From: Saprospiraceae bacterium
GTDB taxonomy: Bacteria; Bacteroidota; Bacteroidia; Chitinophagales; Saprospiraceae
Direction of reading: 5' to 3'
NCBI GenBank assembly: GCA_041392805.1
Contig: JAWKLJ010000001.1
Coordinates: forward strand, 310,001-374,000
DNA: 64,000 nt
Below are positions 9,701 through 18,731 of this stretch, in pieces. Under the pieces are notes generated by a model. It had not been told where the DNA came from. It saw only the letters and a list, made by a program, of their open reading frames with translations, and searched no databases. Each line of letters opens with the position of its first letter. Positions within the stretch are counted from its first letter, which is position 1. The translations under genes were made by a program, and so were the position numbers.

Positions 9701-10901
9701 GTTTGTAGTACTCAAAAGTTTGGGTAAGGGGATCAAAGCAATTGAGCCCTTCTCGTTCAACCGCTATCCATAATTTGCCATTTTGATCCTCTGCTAAACT
9801 ACTGATGACATTAAAACTTGGACCATATTTATCGCCTGTATACTGGTAGTGTCTGATCGCATTCAGGTTTTTGTCCAGGTAATTGACCCCACTATAAAAC
9901 CCACCTATCCATAAGTTTTTGCGCTGGTCTTCAAAAATACAATTGATGCCATTATGACTCAGGCTATAGTCATTGTTCGGATCATTCACGATCCTTTTTT
10001 CTGTCCCTTTTTCAGGATTAAAGATGATAATACCATTGTAGGTTCCCAGCCACAGTGCCCCATCGACATCTTCGTGAATGGCCCTGATCCGATGCAAAAG
10101 CAGATCATATTCAGGCACACTTTTCAAGGAAAAGTAATTAAACTTTCGATTTTCAGGATCGTACAAATTCAATCCAGCGCTATGAGAAATGGCCCAGATT
10201 CTTCCCTTAGCATCCTGATAAATACTATGGATAGGAGGGCCTTTTTCCAAATCAAATTTTCGTGCGAGTGGAAGTCGTTCGAAAGTATGCGTCTGCTTAT
10301 TTAAGCGGTTGATGTATTTATGTGCCCCTATCCATACTTCTCCATTTGCATCAAATAAAATACTGCCAATCAGGTTGCTCGAAAGGCTGCCAGGGTCATT
10401 TTCATCATGCATAAAGTGTACTTCAATGCCACCTTCTGGGTTTAAAACTAGTACCCCTTCATTGGTTCCCAACCACAAAAATCCCTGATCATCTTCTTTA
10501 ATGGCATTAATATGAACAGCTGAAAAGTCGCCATACTTACTTTTCAGAGGGATGCGTTCGAAATTGGCAGATGCTGAAATAAATCGATTCAATCCATCGT
10601 AAGTACCTATCCATAACTGCCCTTTGTGGTCCAGCGCCATAGCCGAAACCTGATTGGACGAAAGGGAAGTGGAATCTTCTAATTGATGATGAAAAACATT
10701 GAACTGATAGCCATCATACTGGTTTAATCCGTCGTTGGTCCCCACCCAAATAAAACCGAATTGGTCCTCAATGATGCATTTTACATTCGGATTGGACAGG
10801 CCCTGCTCGGTATTAAACTGCTTAAATCGATAGGTGTTGGACTGTGCAGTTGCCAACTGAAAGATCAACAAAAATGACAGTAAACTAATGTACCTACGCA
10901 T
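6783..10901 (-). CDS. Hybrid two-component system sensor/regulator (HTCS) of the SusR-like PUL type
   Basis: A 1,372-aa one-protein sensor and transcription activator in the inner membrane. In order it shows a signal peptide (about 1-20), two beta-propellers of ligand-binding Reg_prop repeats (about 25-690, with repeated WIGT and LWLGT motifs), a Y_Y_Y domain, a membrane segment (about 785-805), a histidine kinase with His844 in SHDLKTP, a Bergerat ATPase domain with GIGLSIVKGL, a receiver with Asp1167 in ISDVMMPK, and a C-terminal AraC helix-turn-helix (about 1265-1365). Such proteins bind oligosaccharides released outside the membrane and switch on the neighbouring SusCD and enzyme genes. 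Its position downstream of a SusC/SusD pair on the same strand suggests it controls that locus, and possibly the sulfatases too. Confidence 0.95.
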   Translation of the reverse strand: MRRYISLLSFLLIFQLATAQSNTYRFKQFNTEQGLSNPNVKCIIEDQFGFIWVGTNDGLNQYDGYQFNVFHHQLEDSTSLSSNQVSAMALDHKGQLWIGTYDGLNRFISASANFERIPLKSKYGDFSAVHINAIKEDDQGFLWLGTNEGVLVLNPEGGIEVHFMHDENDPGSLSSNLIGSILFDANGEVWIGAHKYINRLNKQTHTFERLPLARKFDLEKGPPIHSIYQDAKGRIWAISHSAGLNLYDPENRKFNYFSLKSVPEYDLLLHRIRAIHEDVDGALWLGTYNGIIIFNPEKGTEKRIVNDPNNDYSLSHNGINCIFEDQRKNLWIGGFYSGVNYLDKNLNAIRHYQYTGDKYGPSFNVISSLAEDQNGKLWIAVEREGLNCFDPLTQTFEYYKQTQTPQSSAAQNHIKEIAMGHNNTLWIGTLFSGLFSFDIQTKQFTPIALVEEGKPDFNVFRIRNLLVDSKDNLWVVSNAGLHYYDTKLKKVIPSESTFIQENIGSSISAMFEDRQHNIWVGTGGEDGLFCFNLKNKTYKKYNVPKVLSIFQDTDNVLWLGTKNNGFHALNMSSGLLQEHVLGDVSEDEIYGILPDDHGNLWISSRKGILKFNKKNDTYKLFQEEDGLEGQQYKKSSNLRSSTHKLYFGSTKGFLVFNPADLGDETFAPSVVITNFNSVSSRKGATINNSQFKTPLKEASLQLPWHQNTLFIDFVAINYSRPEKTQYAYRLEGLDDWNYIGNRRNATYTNLDPGHYSFQVKATNGDGVWISESKVLQLYIPPPPWKRWWAYALYILFLAGIALVLLQMMRNRIKLQHQLKLEQLKQEQTQAFHELKYRFFTNISHDLKTPLTLLLGPVEKLLTYYSNDIQIRRQLNVAYKNGERLLYLINQLLDFRKLETNHTQLRTAKGNFVRFCHEVFLSFLEEARHRGMDYHFVAEAEDIQVYFDRDKIEKVVYNLLSNAFKFSPDGGSINVVISASSETTDTFKSGYVQLKIIDKGVGMTNPTLETLFSPYADNGTATTYNQERSSGIGLSIVKGLTDLHHGTIEVESEYGKGATFYLRFPLGKAHLQTTEILADFNNSDAAIHYKKTKNWNPAYPPQQAPLINETPQANKENQPLLLIVEDNQDIQQYIIDIFQADYRILLAADGKEGLSLAMASNPDLIISDVMMPKMNGIEMCSQLKQELKTSHIPVILLSARTSLIFKVNGLETGADDYISKPFSPQILQIKAKNLLSSREKLKERFRTEATLSLQSLAVTTADERFMENLIRLIEKNMKDPSFGVEFLGKELRMTRVHLYRKIKALTGLTASEFVRNVRLRYAAKLLSNSFLNINEVSYEIGFQDPSYFRKCFKQMFGISPTQFRDKPSSPLEV

Positions 10902-10914
10902 GTTCGGTATTTAA

Positions 10915-11050
10915 TTGGACTTTTAACGGTTTTGGTAATCCTAGTTTTCTAGGTTAGATGGGAAAATTGGAAATGGGACCGCCTCCAGCAGTTAAAAAGT
11001 AGGAAAATTGCACTCAACCTTCCACCCTCCACCTTCTCATTTCCACCCAC
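10915..11050. repeat. GGAAG/CTTCC-type hairpin repeat, copy in the regulator upstream region
   Basis: This stretch has GGACTTTTAAC, then CTAGGTTAGATGGGAAAA, then GGAAAATTGCACTC and runs of CCTTCCACC and CTTCTCATTTCC. The parts match those of the repeat inside the gene at 18732 (GGAAAATTGCGCTC) and the one at 34302 (the complement of CTAGATGGGAAAA). It lies directly upstream of the regulator start at 10901, within the 246-base gap to the next gene. Confidence 0.5.
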
Positions 11051-11147
11051 CAATGGCTCCCCTCGTTAAATGCTCTAAATCTAACAAAAATACCTGGCTT
11101 CTAAGCCTTATAACGCAGTCAATTGTAACTATTTATGTAAGTAACCT

Positions 11148-12869
11148 TTACTTCAACTCCATCCTATAATTAAATGGTGTATATCCCGTAAGGTAAACAC
11201 TAAGGCCATCTTGTTTGGGCAACATCCCCCGCATCTGCGACCATTTATGGGTGACCCTTCCTGGACCAAAGGAGATGACATCATCATCTACACGGTATTC
11301 CCCAAATCCACTTTCCAGAAAAAAAGCATCCTCCACCCGCTCATCCTTGCTCACCCCTGACAATTGGCCGCCCGCCCTGAAACTCATTTCCAGGGCCACT
11401 GGGACATGCGGGGTGCCGCTAATCTCCATCTCAATGGCCACCCGGCCTGCCTTTCCCGAAATCCTTACTGTCATGTCTAATGTCTGGGCTTCGCTCAATG
11501 TCCTTTCGTCCCTGGGCATTTTCTCCCAGTCGCCATCTCCCGTCCGCTTTTCTTTTGGGAAGGGTTGGTAATAACCTCGGGTCACTGTCTTTTTCAGGAT
11601 GATCGTTTCGCTTTCTACAGTTGCCGCTTCCGCTTCGAATTGCGCTTTCGCAAAAAAAGAGGCAGCCAAACGTAGCGATTGCATCACTGCTTTTCCTTTG
11701 ATAAAGGATAAAAAAGTAGGATTTTTTTCAATAACAGAAAGATCAGTTTCCCCCTTCCGAATCCTAAAAACACCAGAATGGGAAAATCGCTTGAAATAAT
11801 CTACTGGAATGGCAGAGGGGCTGGGCACTGGCTTTTCAAAATGCTTATCCTCTAACAGCATCGCCAGTTGTCGCACCACCTTTTCCGGCATTTGGGCTTC
11901 AATAAGTGCACAAACTGCTGAAAAAGCAGCGTTTTTATCTTGGATCGCAAGATACTTATAGGCATAATAATAGGGATCCACATATTTCTTTTCGGCCTTG
12001 TCCTGGCGGCCAGAGGCATCCGTTAGCACCTCGCCTCCGGGTTGGATGTAGTACAAACTCATCTCCAGGTTTTTGCGAACGACCTCCAATAGTTCCGGGC
12101 GCCCTAGCAGGCGACTTATGGTAATGAACATGTTATTACAAGTAGGCGAATAGGTACCAACACTGTGCTCCGTATACTGCCCGTCTGGGTCCAAGTCAAT
12201 GCCTTCACTCAGCCATTCATCAATGCGGTCTACATATTCCTGGGAAGGGAAAAAACTATGCAATCTGGCCAATGCCGAAGAAACGACCCAGCGATGGTTG
12301 GCCGTATGTATCCCCCCCACCAACAAACATTTGCCTGCATTTTTGAAAAATTGTGCCATTTTTTGAATAAACGCAGCTAAGCCAGGCTTATTCATCCGCT
12401 TTAAACAAACATAAACGGGACTTAAGTAATTGACGAGAAAAGCAGTGTCCGGTGTGGAGTGAAAGTTGGTGCTGTGCAAATCAATCGTCCCATCTTCATA
12501 CTGGACATTCAAAAGGCAGGAAATAGCACGTTCCAACGGCTGCTCAAGGGCTAGCGACTCGAAATAGACACTATTGGGGGAGGCATAGGCCGTTCCGACA
12601 TAAATGATAAACCAAGTGGTTGCATGGGCATTGGGCAGCTCATACTCATCGGGCAAACCACCATCCCAACGATCTCCTTTACGACTGATTTGCCGGGGTA
12701 ATTGGTTTTCGACAATTTGGTCATTTAAGGCCGAAAGTTTTGCTAAAATATCAGTCTGATCAGTCCTACGATCCAGCCAATTATTGGCCCAGGCAGAGGC
12801 GGGCAAAGCAGCCGATCCTGCTGCAATAATGCCCGATTGAAGGAGAAAAATTCTTCTATGTTTATCCAT
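11148..12869 (-). CDS. Tat-exported alpha/alpha-toroid protein, putative polysaccharide lyase
   Basis: A 573-aa protein whose N-terminus is a twin-arginine signal (KHRRIFLLQSG followed by a hydrophobic stretch and ASAWA). The first two thirds are helix-rich, with NAHATTWF, NHRWVVSSALA and YTEHSVGTYSP segments that look like the active-site face of an alpha/alpha toroid. The last third is beta-rich and ends in a FNYRMELK segment. This fold and place in a SusCD/sulfatase locus suggest a polysaccharide lyase related to the heparinase or chondroitinase superfamily. I do not recognise a named PL family. It is separated from the upstream SusD by a strong terminator, so it is probably transcribed on its own or by read-through. 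Confidence 0.7.
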   Translation of the reverse strand: MDKHRRIFLLQSGIIAAGSAALPASAWANNWLDRRTDQTDILAKLSALNDQIVENQLPRQISRKGDRWDGGLPDEYELPNAHATTWFIIYVGTAYASPNSVYFESLALEQPLERAISCLLNVQYEDGTIDLHSTNFHSTPDTAFLVNYLSPVYVCLKRMNKPGLAAFIQKMAQFFKNAGKCLLVGGIHTANHRWVVSSALARLHSFFPSQEYVDRIDEWLSEGIDLDPDGQYTEHSVGTYSPTCNNMFITISRLLGRPELLEVVRKNLEMSLYYIQPGGEVLTDASGRQDKAEKKYVDPYYYAYKYLAIQDKNAAFSAVCALIEAQMPEKVVRQLAMLLEDKHFEKPVPSPSAIPVDYFKRFSHSGVFRIRKGETDLSVIEKNPTFLSFIKGKAVMQSLRLAASFFAKAQFEAEAATVESETIILKKTVTRGYYQPFPKEKRTGDGDWEKMPRDERTLSEAQTLDMTVRISGKAGRVAIEMEISGTPHVPVALEMSFRAGGQLSGVSKDERVEDAFFLESGFGEYRVDDDVISFGPGRVTHKWSQMRGMLPKQDGLSVYLTGYTPFNYRMELK

Positions 12870-13002
12870 TTTGTAAAGATTGCCCTTTTGTAAATAATAA
12901 ATTAATAACCCGCATCCACAGACACCAGAAGTTTACGGAAGGGGTACCTGGCTAAACTTCAGATAGCTCCCTCGGCTAAATTTAACACACGCTGTACTAA
13001 GG

Positions 13003-13043
13003 TAAAAAAAATGCTCCGCAAAACTTTTATGATTTGCGGAGCA
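13003..13043 (-). terminator. Intrinsic terminator after SusD
   Basis: On the minus strand, TGCTCCGCAAA pairs perfectly with TTTGCGGAGCA across a 10-base loop and is followed directly by a T-run of seven or eight. It lies 30 bases past the SusD stop, so the SusC-SusD transcript should end here, before the putative lyase gene. Confidence 0.85.
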
Positions 13044-13073
13044 GTGACTAGTTTTCAGTCCTTAGCGCAGGTT

Positions 13074-14897
13074 TTAGTATCCCGGGTTTTGCGCAATATC
13101 AGTAGATGCCCGGTCAAGCTCATGCAATGGAATGGGTCGCAATAAGTGATAATCCTTAATTGCAGCTTTCGCTTTCACCCAAGGATTATAGGCCGTTGCC
13201 CGAGAGATCAAGGTGCCTGTACGTTTAAGATCATACCAACGCATAGATTCTCCCAAAAACTCTCTGGCCCTTTCGTCCAGCACCATATCAATACTGATGT
13301 TAGCTGCTGTGGCGCGGTAGGAGGTGGTCGCAAGGGAAGATACATTTGCCGGATCAGCCGCTTGTTGCGGATCAGCGCCAGCATTGGCGCCCAGGGCTCG
13401 GTCCACGATAGCGTTATAGTAGTTTTCTGCGCCACCTAAGGCTCCGCCACTAGCCCCTTTCAGGATGGCTTCCGCCGCTATCAGATAGGCTTCCGCAGAT
13501 CGGAACAAGGCAAAATCAAAGGTTCCAAAGGCATCTCCGTAATCCAAACCTGGCTCCCAGAATTTCCACATCATCGGGGTTTTATCTTGGCTATGGTAAT
13601 TGGATTGGTCAATTACGCCATATTCATCATGATTGATCACCGCATAGCGTTTAGTTCCTCCTACATCAAGGCCCTTCTCATTGACAGCAGCGGGATCATT
13701 CCAGGGTCGGAATAAAACAACCGTATCCCCTTGGGCAATGTCGATTGGATCAACGCCACTAGCAGGAACAAATCCTGGAGCGTCTTGTAAAGCATACAAC
13801 TTTTCCAAAAAATTGTGGTCATATCGGCTATCCAGACTTGGGTCATACAAGCGGTACATCGCAGGAGTGGTATGGAATTTGCCCTGGTGCCGGTTGTAGT
13901 CACCAGATCGGCCTAAAGAGCCAGGAATCTCCTCCGCTCCGCCACCAAAGATGGAATGCAAATCGTTCCCTTTTGCTGCTTCCGGGTTAGTGGGGTCTCC
14001 ACCATAGGTGAGTACATCACTACTGTATTGAATGGCAAAAACGATCTCTGGGTTTTTGTCATTTTGAGCCGGAAAAGTCTCCGTCAGCGGATTTTCTGAA
14101 TGTTTAGGAAAAAGGTCACTGTAATTGTCGGCCAAAGGATAAGCCGAAATGATCTTATCAGCAAAACCAAGTGCCTTATCAAAATCATCCTTACTACCAC
14201 CCAGTGCATTATTGTAATTCCAACCTCTCGTCAGGTGAACCCGTGCCAACAGGAACTGGGCTGCGCCTTTAGTCGCCCGCCCGTATTGGTCTGCTGTGAC
14301 AGGTAAGGCGGCTTCCGCTTCCGTTAAATCAGCAATAATTTGGGTGTATACCTCAGCAGAAGCAACCCGAATGACTTCTTTGTTTGAACCGGTGGTTTCG
14401 ACAACTGGCATGGGTACGTCTCCCCACTGCTGTACTAAATAAAAGAAACTTAAGGCGCGTAAAAACTTGGCTTCTCCTACCCTGGTATTTAATAATCCAG
14501 CCTCCATACCTACTACGGCATCGGCACGACTAATCACCGTATTGGCTCTGCCAACTTCTCGGTACAGTAGGTCCCACAACAGTTCCAACTCAGGCGATGT
14601 GGCCCCCAACCCGGCATCATAAACATTGATCGGATCACCAACACCCGCTGCGGCATTATCCCAGGCACCTTGAGAAAACATATCGGTCCCCAATAAAACC
14701 AATCTTCGTTGTTGAATGATGTCCCGCAAAAGGGGATAAGCAGACCGGGTTAAGTCTTCAAACCCTGCCTTTGTTGTATAATAATTATCTGCTGTTTGAT
14801 TGGAAACGGATTCTTCCACCAAAAAATCTTCGCAACTAAGTGCAAGAAAGGCCAACAACACCAAGGCCAATTGTTGCCATTTATAGATACTTTTCAT
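13074..14897 (-). CDS. SusD/RagB-family outer-membrane glycan-binding lipoprotein
   Basis: A 607-aa surface lipoprotein that caps the SusC porin and binds oligosaccharide. The chosen start MKSIYKW gives a lipoprotein signal peptide with Cys22 in LALSC, followed by the typical EDFL. The C-terminus LLRPIPLHEL...DIAQNPGY is the classic SusD ending, and the TPR-like helices with FLRALSFFYLVQQWGDVPM are family hallmarks. The frame is also open to an ATG at 14927, which would add ten charged residues ahead of the signal peptide; the shorter start is preferred. It follows SusC closely and is co-transcribed with it. Confidence 0.95.
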   Translation of the reverse strand: MKSIYKWQQLALVLLAFLALSCEDFLVEESVSNQTADNYYTTKAGFEDLTRSAYPLLRDIIQQRRLVLLGTDMFSQGAWDNAAAGVGDPINVYDAGLGATSPELELLWDLLYREVGRANTVISRADAVVGMEAGLLNTRVGEAKFLRALSFFYLVQQWGDVPMPVVETTGSNKEVIRVASAEVYTQIIADLTEAEAALPVTADQYGRATKGAAQFLLARVHLTRGWNYNNALGGSKDDFDKALGFADKIISAYPLADNYSDLFPKHSENPLTETFPAQNDKNPEIVFAIQYSSDVLTYGGDPTNPEAAKGNDLHSIFGGGAEEIPGSLGRSGDYNRHQGKFHTTPAMYRLYDPSLDSRYDHNFLEKLYALQDAPGFVPASGVDPIDIAQGDTVVLFRPWNDPAAVNEKGLDVGGTKRYAVINHDEYGVIDQSNYHSQDKTPMMWKFWEPGLDYGDAFGTFDFALFRSAEAYLIAAEAILKGASGGALGGAENYYNAIVDRALGANAGADPQQAADPANVSSLATTSYRATAANISIDMVLDERAREFLGESMRWYDLKRTGTLISRATAYNPWVKAKAAIKDYHLLRPIPLHELDRASTDIAQNPGY

Positions 14898-14930
14898 GTT
14901 TGACATTTTTCGTTTGACTAATTTCATTGC

Positions 14931-17900
14931 TTAGAAAGATACATTTACACCAAAAAGATAAACCGCAAAAGGAACATCGTCATCGTTCACTCCTGAGTTG
15001 TATTCAGGATTAAAGCCCAAATAATCTGTGAAAACAAGCGGGTTGCTCACCTGTCCGTATAATCGGAAGTGGCTCAAGCCCATCCGATCAAGTACGCGCT
15101 GAGGTAGGGTATAGCCTAAGGTGATATCAGACACTCTCCAAAAATTGGCTAGTTGCTTTTGAATGGCTACCCGTGTGTTTCCTCGCACAGGGTGGTTATC
15201 TAAGCCCGCAGTAAGTAAGCCAAAATAAGTATTACTTGGATTATCAGGCGTCCAAAAATCAATTTCTGCAGACCGATTGTATCGATCGCTGTTAATTTCA
15301 CCAAATGTTCCACGCAAGAACTGATTATCATACATCACCCCTTGCCGGGTATACACAAAAAAGGAAAAGTCAATGTTTTTGTAAAGCACCTGGTTTCGGA
15401 TACCTAATAGTAAATCAGGCGTCTCTGATCCTAGTATCTTACGGTCATCAGCTGTAATGGCGCCATCACCATTCAAGTCTACTAATTTCACTTCACCAGG
15501 TTTTTGCTTAAAAATAGCTGCTTCATCCGCCTCATCCAATTGCCATATTCCATCAAAAACCCAAGAATATACGGGCTTAACGGATTCTCCAACAAAGCGG
15601 AGGTTGCCAATATCTTCGGTGATGCCACCTGCTAGTTTCACCACTTTGTCATTGTTGTGGGTCACGGTAATGGTTGTATTCCATTTAAAGTTACTGCGAA
15701 CCATATTAACCGTGTTCAAGGCTAATTCAATTCCCGAATTTTGGATTTCTCCCACATTGGCAGTGACATCGCTAAAGCCTGTAGAAGTAGGCAGCTTGTC
15801 CGGTAAAATCAGGTCTTCTGTATTCCGTTTGTATAACTCGACCGAGGCAGCTACTCTACCTCCAAAAAAGCCCATATCCAGACCGAAGTTGATCTCTTTA
15901 CTTTTTTCCCATACCAAATCTCGGTTGGCCAGGTTGTTGATGGCAAAACCATAGGCTGGTGTACCGCCAAAATCATAAGCTGTTTGGGAAATATTGGCCT
16001 GGGTTTGATAGGGACGGACCGAGGAGTTGCCCACTACGCCATAACTAAGACGCATCTTTAGGTTAGAGAAGACGTTCAAGTTTTGGATAAATGATTCCTC
16101 CGCCATTCGCCAGGCAATCGCTGCTGAGGGGAAAAAGGCCCACTTGTTTCCTTCCGACAACTGAGAAGCACCATCCGTCCGACCGGTTAAGGTCAGGAGG
16201 TATTTGTCAGCAAAGCTATAGTTCACCCTCCCCATGTAGGAAGTCAGTGCTCGTTCCGTTAAGCCACTACCAAAGGCTGTAACTGTTCCGGTTCCAATAT
16301 TGTGCCACAAAGACCTAAAGGGTAAATCCTGTACCGCGATGGCAGAATTTTCAAAACGCTCATAAAAAACGCTGTGCAATCCAGTGATGGTTACCGCATG
16401 TCTTCCCCCACTGAGGTTATAGGTCAGGATATTATCCAAGGTATAAGAAGAAAGGTCATTGGTTTGCAAACTAGCTCTTGGATCCTTGGTGGTAGCCTGC
16501 GTTTTGGTAAATCGACCGAAATAGTCTCCTTGTTTACTGCTGGTCACAGCGGTAGAAAGAGAGGTCCTTAAAGATAGTCCCTTAACCGGCGTTAATTCCA
16601 CAAAACCATTGGCTAACAAGGCGGATGTTCTATTTTCCCGTCGAGCATTCTCCGGATCTACCTCCACTAAAGGGTGAATGACCTGTGCATCATTTACCCC
16701 CATGAAAACGGCATATCCTTTCCAATCAATATCACTGCTTTCTGCTGGGTTCAAAACATCCTTATATAAATTGGTACCCGTTGGCCTGGCCCGATAAGCA
16801 GAACGAAGCACTTCTTGGGTAGCAAGTACTTGATTGCTGTAAGTGAAATAAGAAGTGAAGCCCACTTTTACCATATCGTGCAATTGGCTTTCCATACCAC
16901 CTTTTATGGTATATCTTTTAAAACCTGTGTTCAGGGTATTCCCTCCTTCATCTAAATAGCCCGCCGAAAAATCAAAAGTAGTGTTATCTGTTCCACCTGA
17001 TAGTGATAAGGTGTGACTCATTTGCAAGGTTGGATCCGTCACCATATCAATCCAATCAACTGTTCGCCCAGCCTCCGCATTGGCTATTTCTGAGGAAGTC
17101 CAACCTCTTACTTTTCCCCCTTGTGCTACCCGATCAAAATTATAAGTTTGATAAAACTGTTGGGCATTCATCATTTTGGGAATGTGAGCGGGGACCTTTG
17201 AGCCAACATAAGCATCATAGGACACCCTCGGTTTTCCCGACTTACCTCTTTTTGTGGTGATAATAATAACCCCATTAGCTCCTCTTGAACCATAGATTGC
17301 CGTAGAAGAGGCATCTTTCAATACATCAATGGCTTCGATATCATTGGGATTCAGGTTGTTCATATTCCCACCTATCACACCATCGATCACCACCAGTGGC
17401 TCATTCAGGCCCTCATTGTTTTCATCAAAATTGTTAAGGCCCCGGATATCAATGGTAAAACCATCTCCAGGTCGTCCTTTGATCTTTTGGATGTTTACCC
17501 CTGCCACTTGTCCTTGCAGGGCAGCGGCAGCTTGTACCGGGTTAGCTCTGGTAATATCCGCGGTTTGAATGGAGCTCACAGCGCCGGTTAAGTCCGACTT
17601 TTTCACCGAACCATAACCGATGACCACTACCTCTTCTAATAGGCCGGCATTGGGTGTCATTGAAATTTCTGAAGGTATAGACCTCGCAGCAAATTCCTCC
17701 GTGCTATATCCTATAAAAGAAAATACAACGGTTCCCAATTCATTCACTTTCAACTCAAATACACCATCTATATCACTAATGGTACCATTGGTGGTTCCTT
17801 TTTCTAAAATGGAAACCCCTGGAAGGCCGATTCCATTTTCATCAAGAATGGTTCCTTTCACCGTAATCTCTGCATTGGAATTATTGGCAGAGACGGATGT

Positions 17901-18008
17901 GGACATTCCTGCCAGAAAAAGGACCAGGAATGCCATCAAACGGAGGCAAGGCTTTTGTGCAAAAGGCCGCCGAAAAAACGAACGCTCGCTAAGTTTGTAA
18001 ATATTCAT
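14931..18008 (-). CDS. SusC/RagA-family TonB-dependent outer-membrane transporter
   Basis: A 1,025-aa outer-membrane barrel importing oligosaccharides with energy from TonB. After a signal peptide with a long basic n-region (cleavage near SVSANN), it has a carboxypeptidase-regulatory-like domain (about 48-125), a TonB box region EEVVVIGYGSVKKSDLTG, a plug with the DVLKDASSTAIYGSRGANG motif, and a beta barrel ending in an aromatic residue (LFGVNVSF). No STN anti-sigma-interacting domain is present, which fits control by the hybrid regulator downstream. It is the first gene of the minus-strand unit. Confidence 0.96.
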   Translation of the reverse strand: MNIYKLSERSFFRRPFAQKPCLRLMAFLVLFLAGMSTSVSANNSNAEITVKGTILDENGIGLPGVSILEKGTTNGTISDIDGVFELKVNELGTVVFSFIGYSTEEFAARSIPSEISMTPNAGLLEEVVVIGYGSVKKSDLTGAVSSIQTADITRANPVQAAAALQGQVAGVNIQKIKGRPGDGFTIDIRGLNNFDENNEGLNEPLVVIDGVIGGNMNNLNPNDIEAIDVLKDASSTAIYGSRGANGVIIITTKRGKSGKPRVSYDAYVGSKVPAHIPKMMNAQQFYQTYNFDRVAQGGKVRGWTSSEIANAEAGRTVDWIDMVTDPTLQMSHTLSLSGGTDNTTFDFSAGYLDEGGNTLNTGFKRYTIKGGMESQLHDMVKVGFTSYFTYSNQVLATQEVLRSAYRARPTGTNLYKDVLNPAESSDIDWKGYAVFMGVNDAQVIHPLVEVDPENARRENRTSALLANGFVELTPVKGLSLRTSLSTAVTSSKQGDYFGRFTKTQATTKDPRASLQTNDLSSYTLDNILTYNLSGGRHAVTITGLHSVFYERFENSAIAVQDLPFRSLWHNIGTGTVTAFGSGLTERALTSYMGRVNYSFADKYLLTLTGRTDGASQLSEGNKWAFFPSAAIAWRMAEESFIQNLNVFSNLKMRLSYGVVGNSSVRPYQTQANISQTAYDFGGTPAYGFAINNLANRDLVWEKSKEINFGLDMGFFGGRVAASVELYKRNTEDLILPDKLPTSTGFSDVTANVGEIQNSGIELALNTVNMVRSNFKWNTTITVTHNNDKVVKLAGGITEDIGNLRFVGESVKPVYSWVFDGIWQLDEADEAAIFKQKPGEVKLVDLNGDGAITADDRKILGSETPDLLLGIRNQVLYKNIDFSFFVYTRQGVMYDNQFLRGTFGEINSDRYNRSAEIDFWTPDNPSNTYFGLLTAGLDNHPVRGNTRVAIQKQLANFWRVSDITLGYTLPQRVLDRMGLSHFRLYGQVSNPLVFTDYLGFNPEYNSGVNDDDVPFAVYLFGVNVSF

Positions 18009-18104
18009 AAACTTTAGATTTAATTTTATTACAGCTGATTTTCGAAAAATAATAGACTTTATGTATGGGAGTTTCGTATAGGGAATGAATAGTTATCTTT
18101 AGGC

Positions 18105-18240
18105 TAGCCGAGGCGCAGGTTCGGGATGGTAGCCTAAGCTACCAAGCCCGGTTCTGTAACATGAGCGAGCGATCCCGCAGGGTGAATGTCCAGTGGACAT
18201 TCAAGCGAGAGAACCGCTTGCGGGTGGGCTTGCGGCTAAG
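18105..18240. repeat. GC-rich structured block with small palindromes
   Basis: This block lies in the 723-base gap 18009-18731 between the divergent SusC and DUF1080 genes. It contains GGTAGCCTAAGCTACC and GAATGTCCAGTGGACATTC, both near-perfect palindromes, and is richer in G+C than its surroundings. Further along, GAAATAAGC (near 18369) pairs with GCTTATTTC (near 18413). Short open frames in the gap have no recognisable product. Divergent promoters must lie here but I could not place them. Confidence 0.4.
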
Positions 18241-18632
18241 AAAGAGAGCATTTAGGCCCATACGAAATTTCCGTATATAAAGTCTAATATTACTTAAAAA
18301 TGCACAGCGGCATTAAGGACAATTGTTACATTGATAGGAAAAAATGTTGCAATTCAACCTAAAAAAGAGAAATAAGCTGCTTGCTTTATCAATTATTGTT
18401 TGGAAAAAGAGGCTTATTTCCTAATTATTTTTTGTAGGATAGGGATATATTCACACATAGTTACATTATTCATAGTTATTGTTACAAATGGACTTTTTAA
18501 GCCCTTATTTTGAGGCTATCATTGTATACTTCGCTACCCACCGCCGTTGCAGGTGTTTTTCACCTGCAATTCACCTGGGGGCCAAGCTTAGGAGGACTGA
18601 GAGAGATTTCGGTGAAAAACCTTACCGACATC

Positions 18633-18666
18633 CGCCTGGTTTCTTTGGTGGTTCTCGACTATTAAA
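18633..18666. repeat. Dispersed repeat (GCCTGGTTTCTTTG family), copy 1
   Basis: GCCTGGTTTCTTTG, then TGGT, a CTC step and CTATTAAA. A near-identical block is at 61112-61144, differing only at a few transition-type positions. Both copies lie in gene-free DNA. Confidence 0.6.
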
Positions 18667-18731
18667 ATATTTATTACACAGTGCATTTAATGCTTTATTG
18701 ATTAAATTTTCAGCGAACCAAAAAAAAGACA

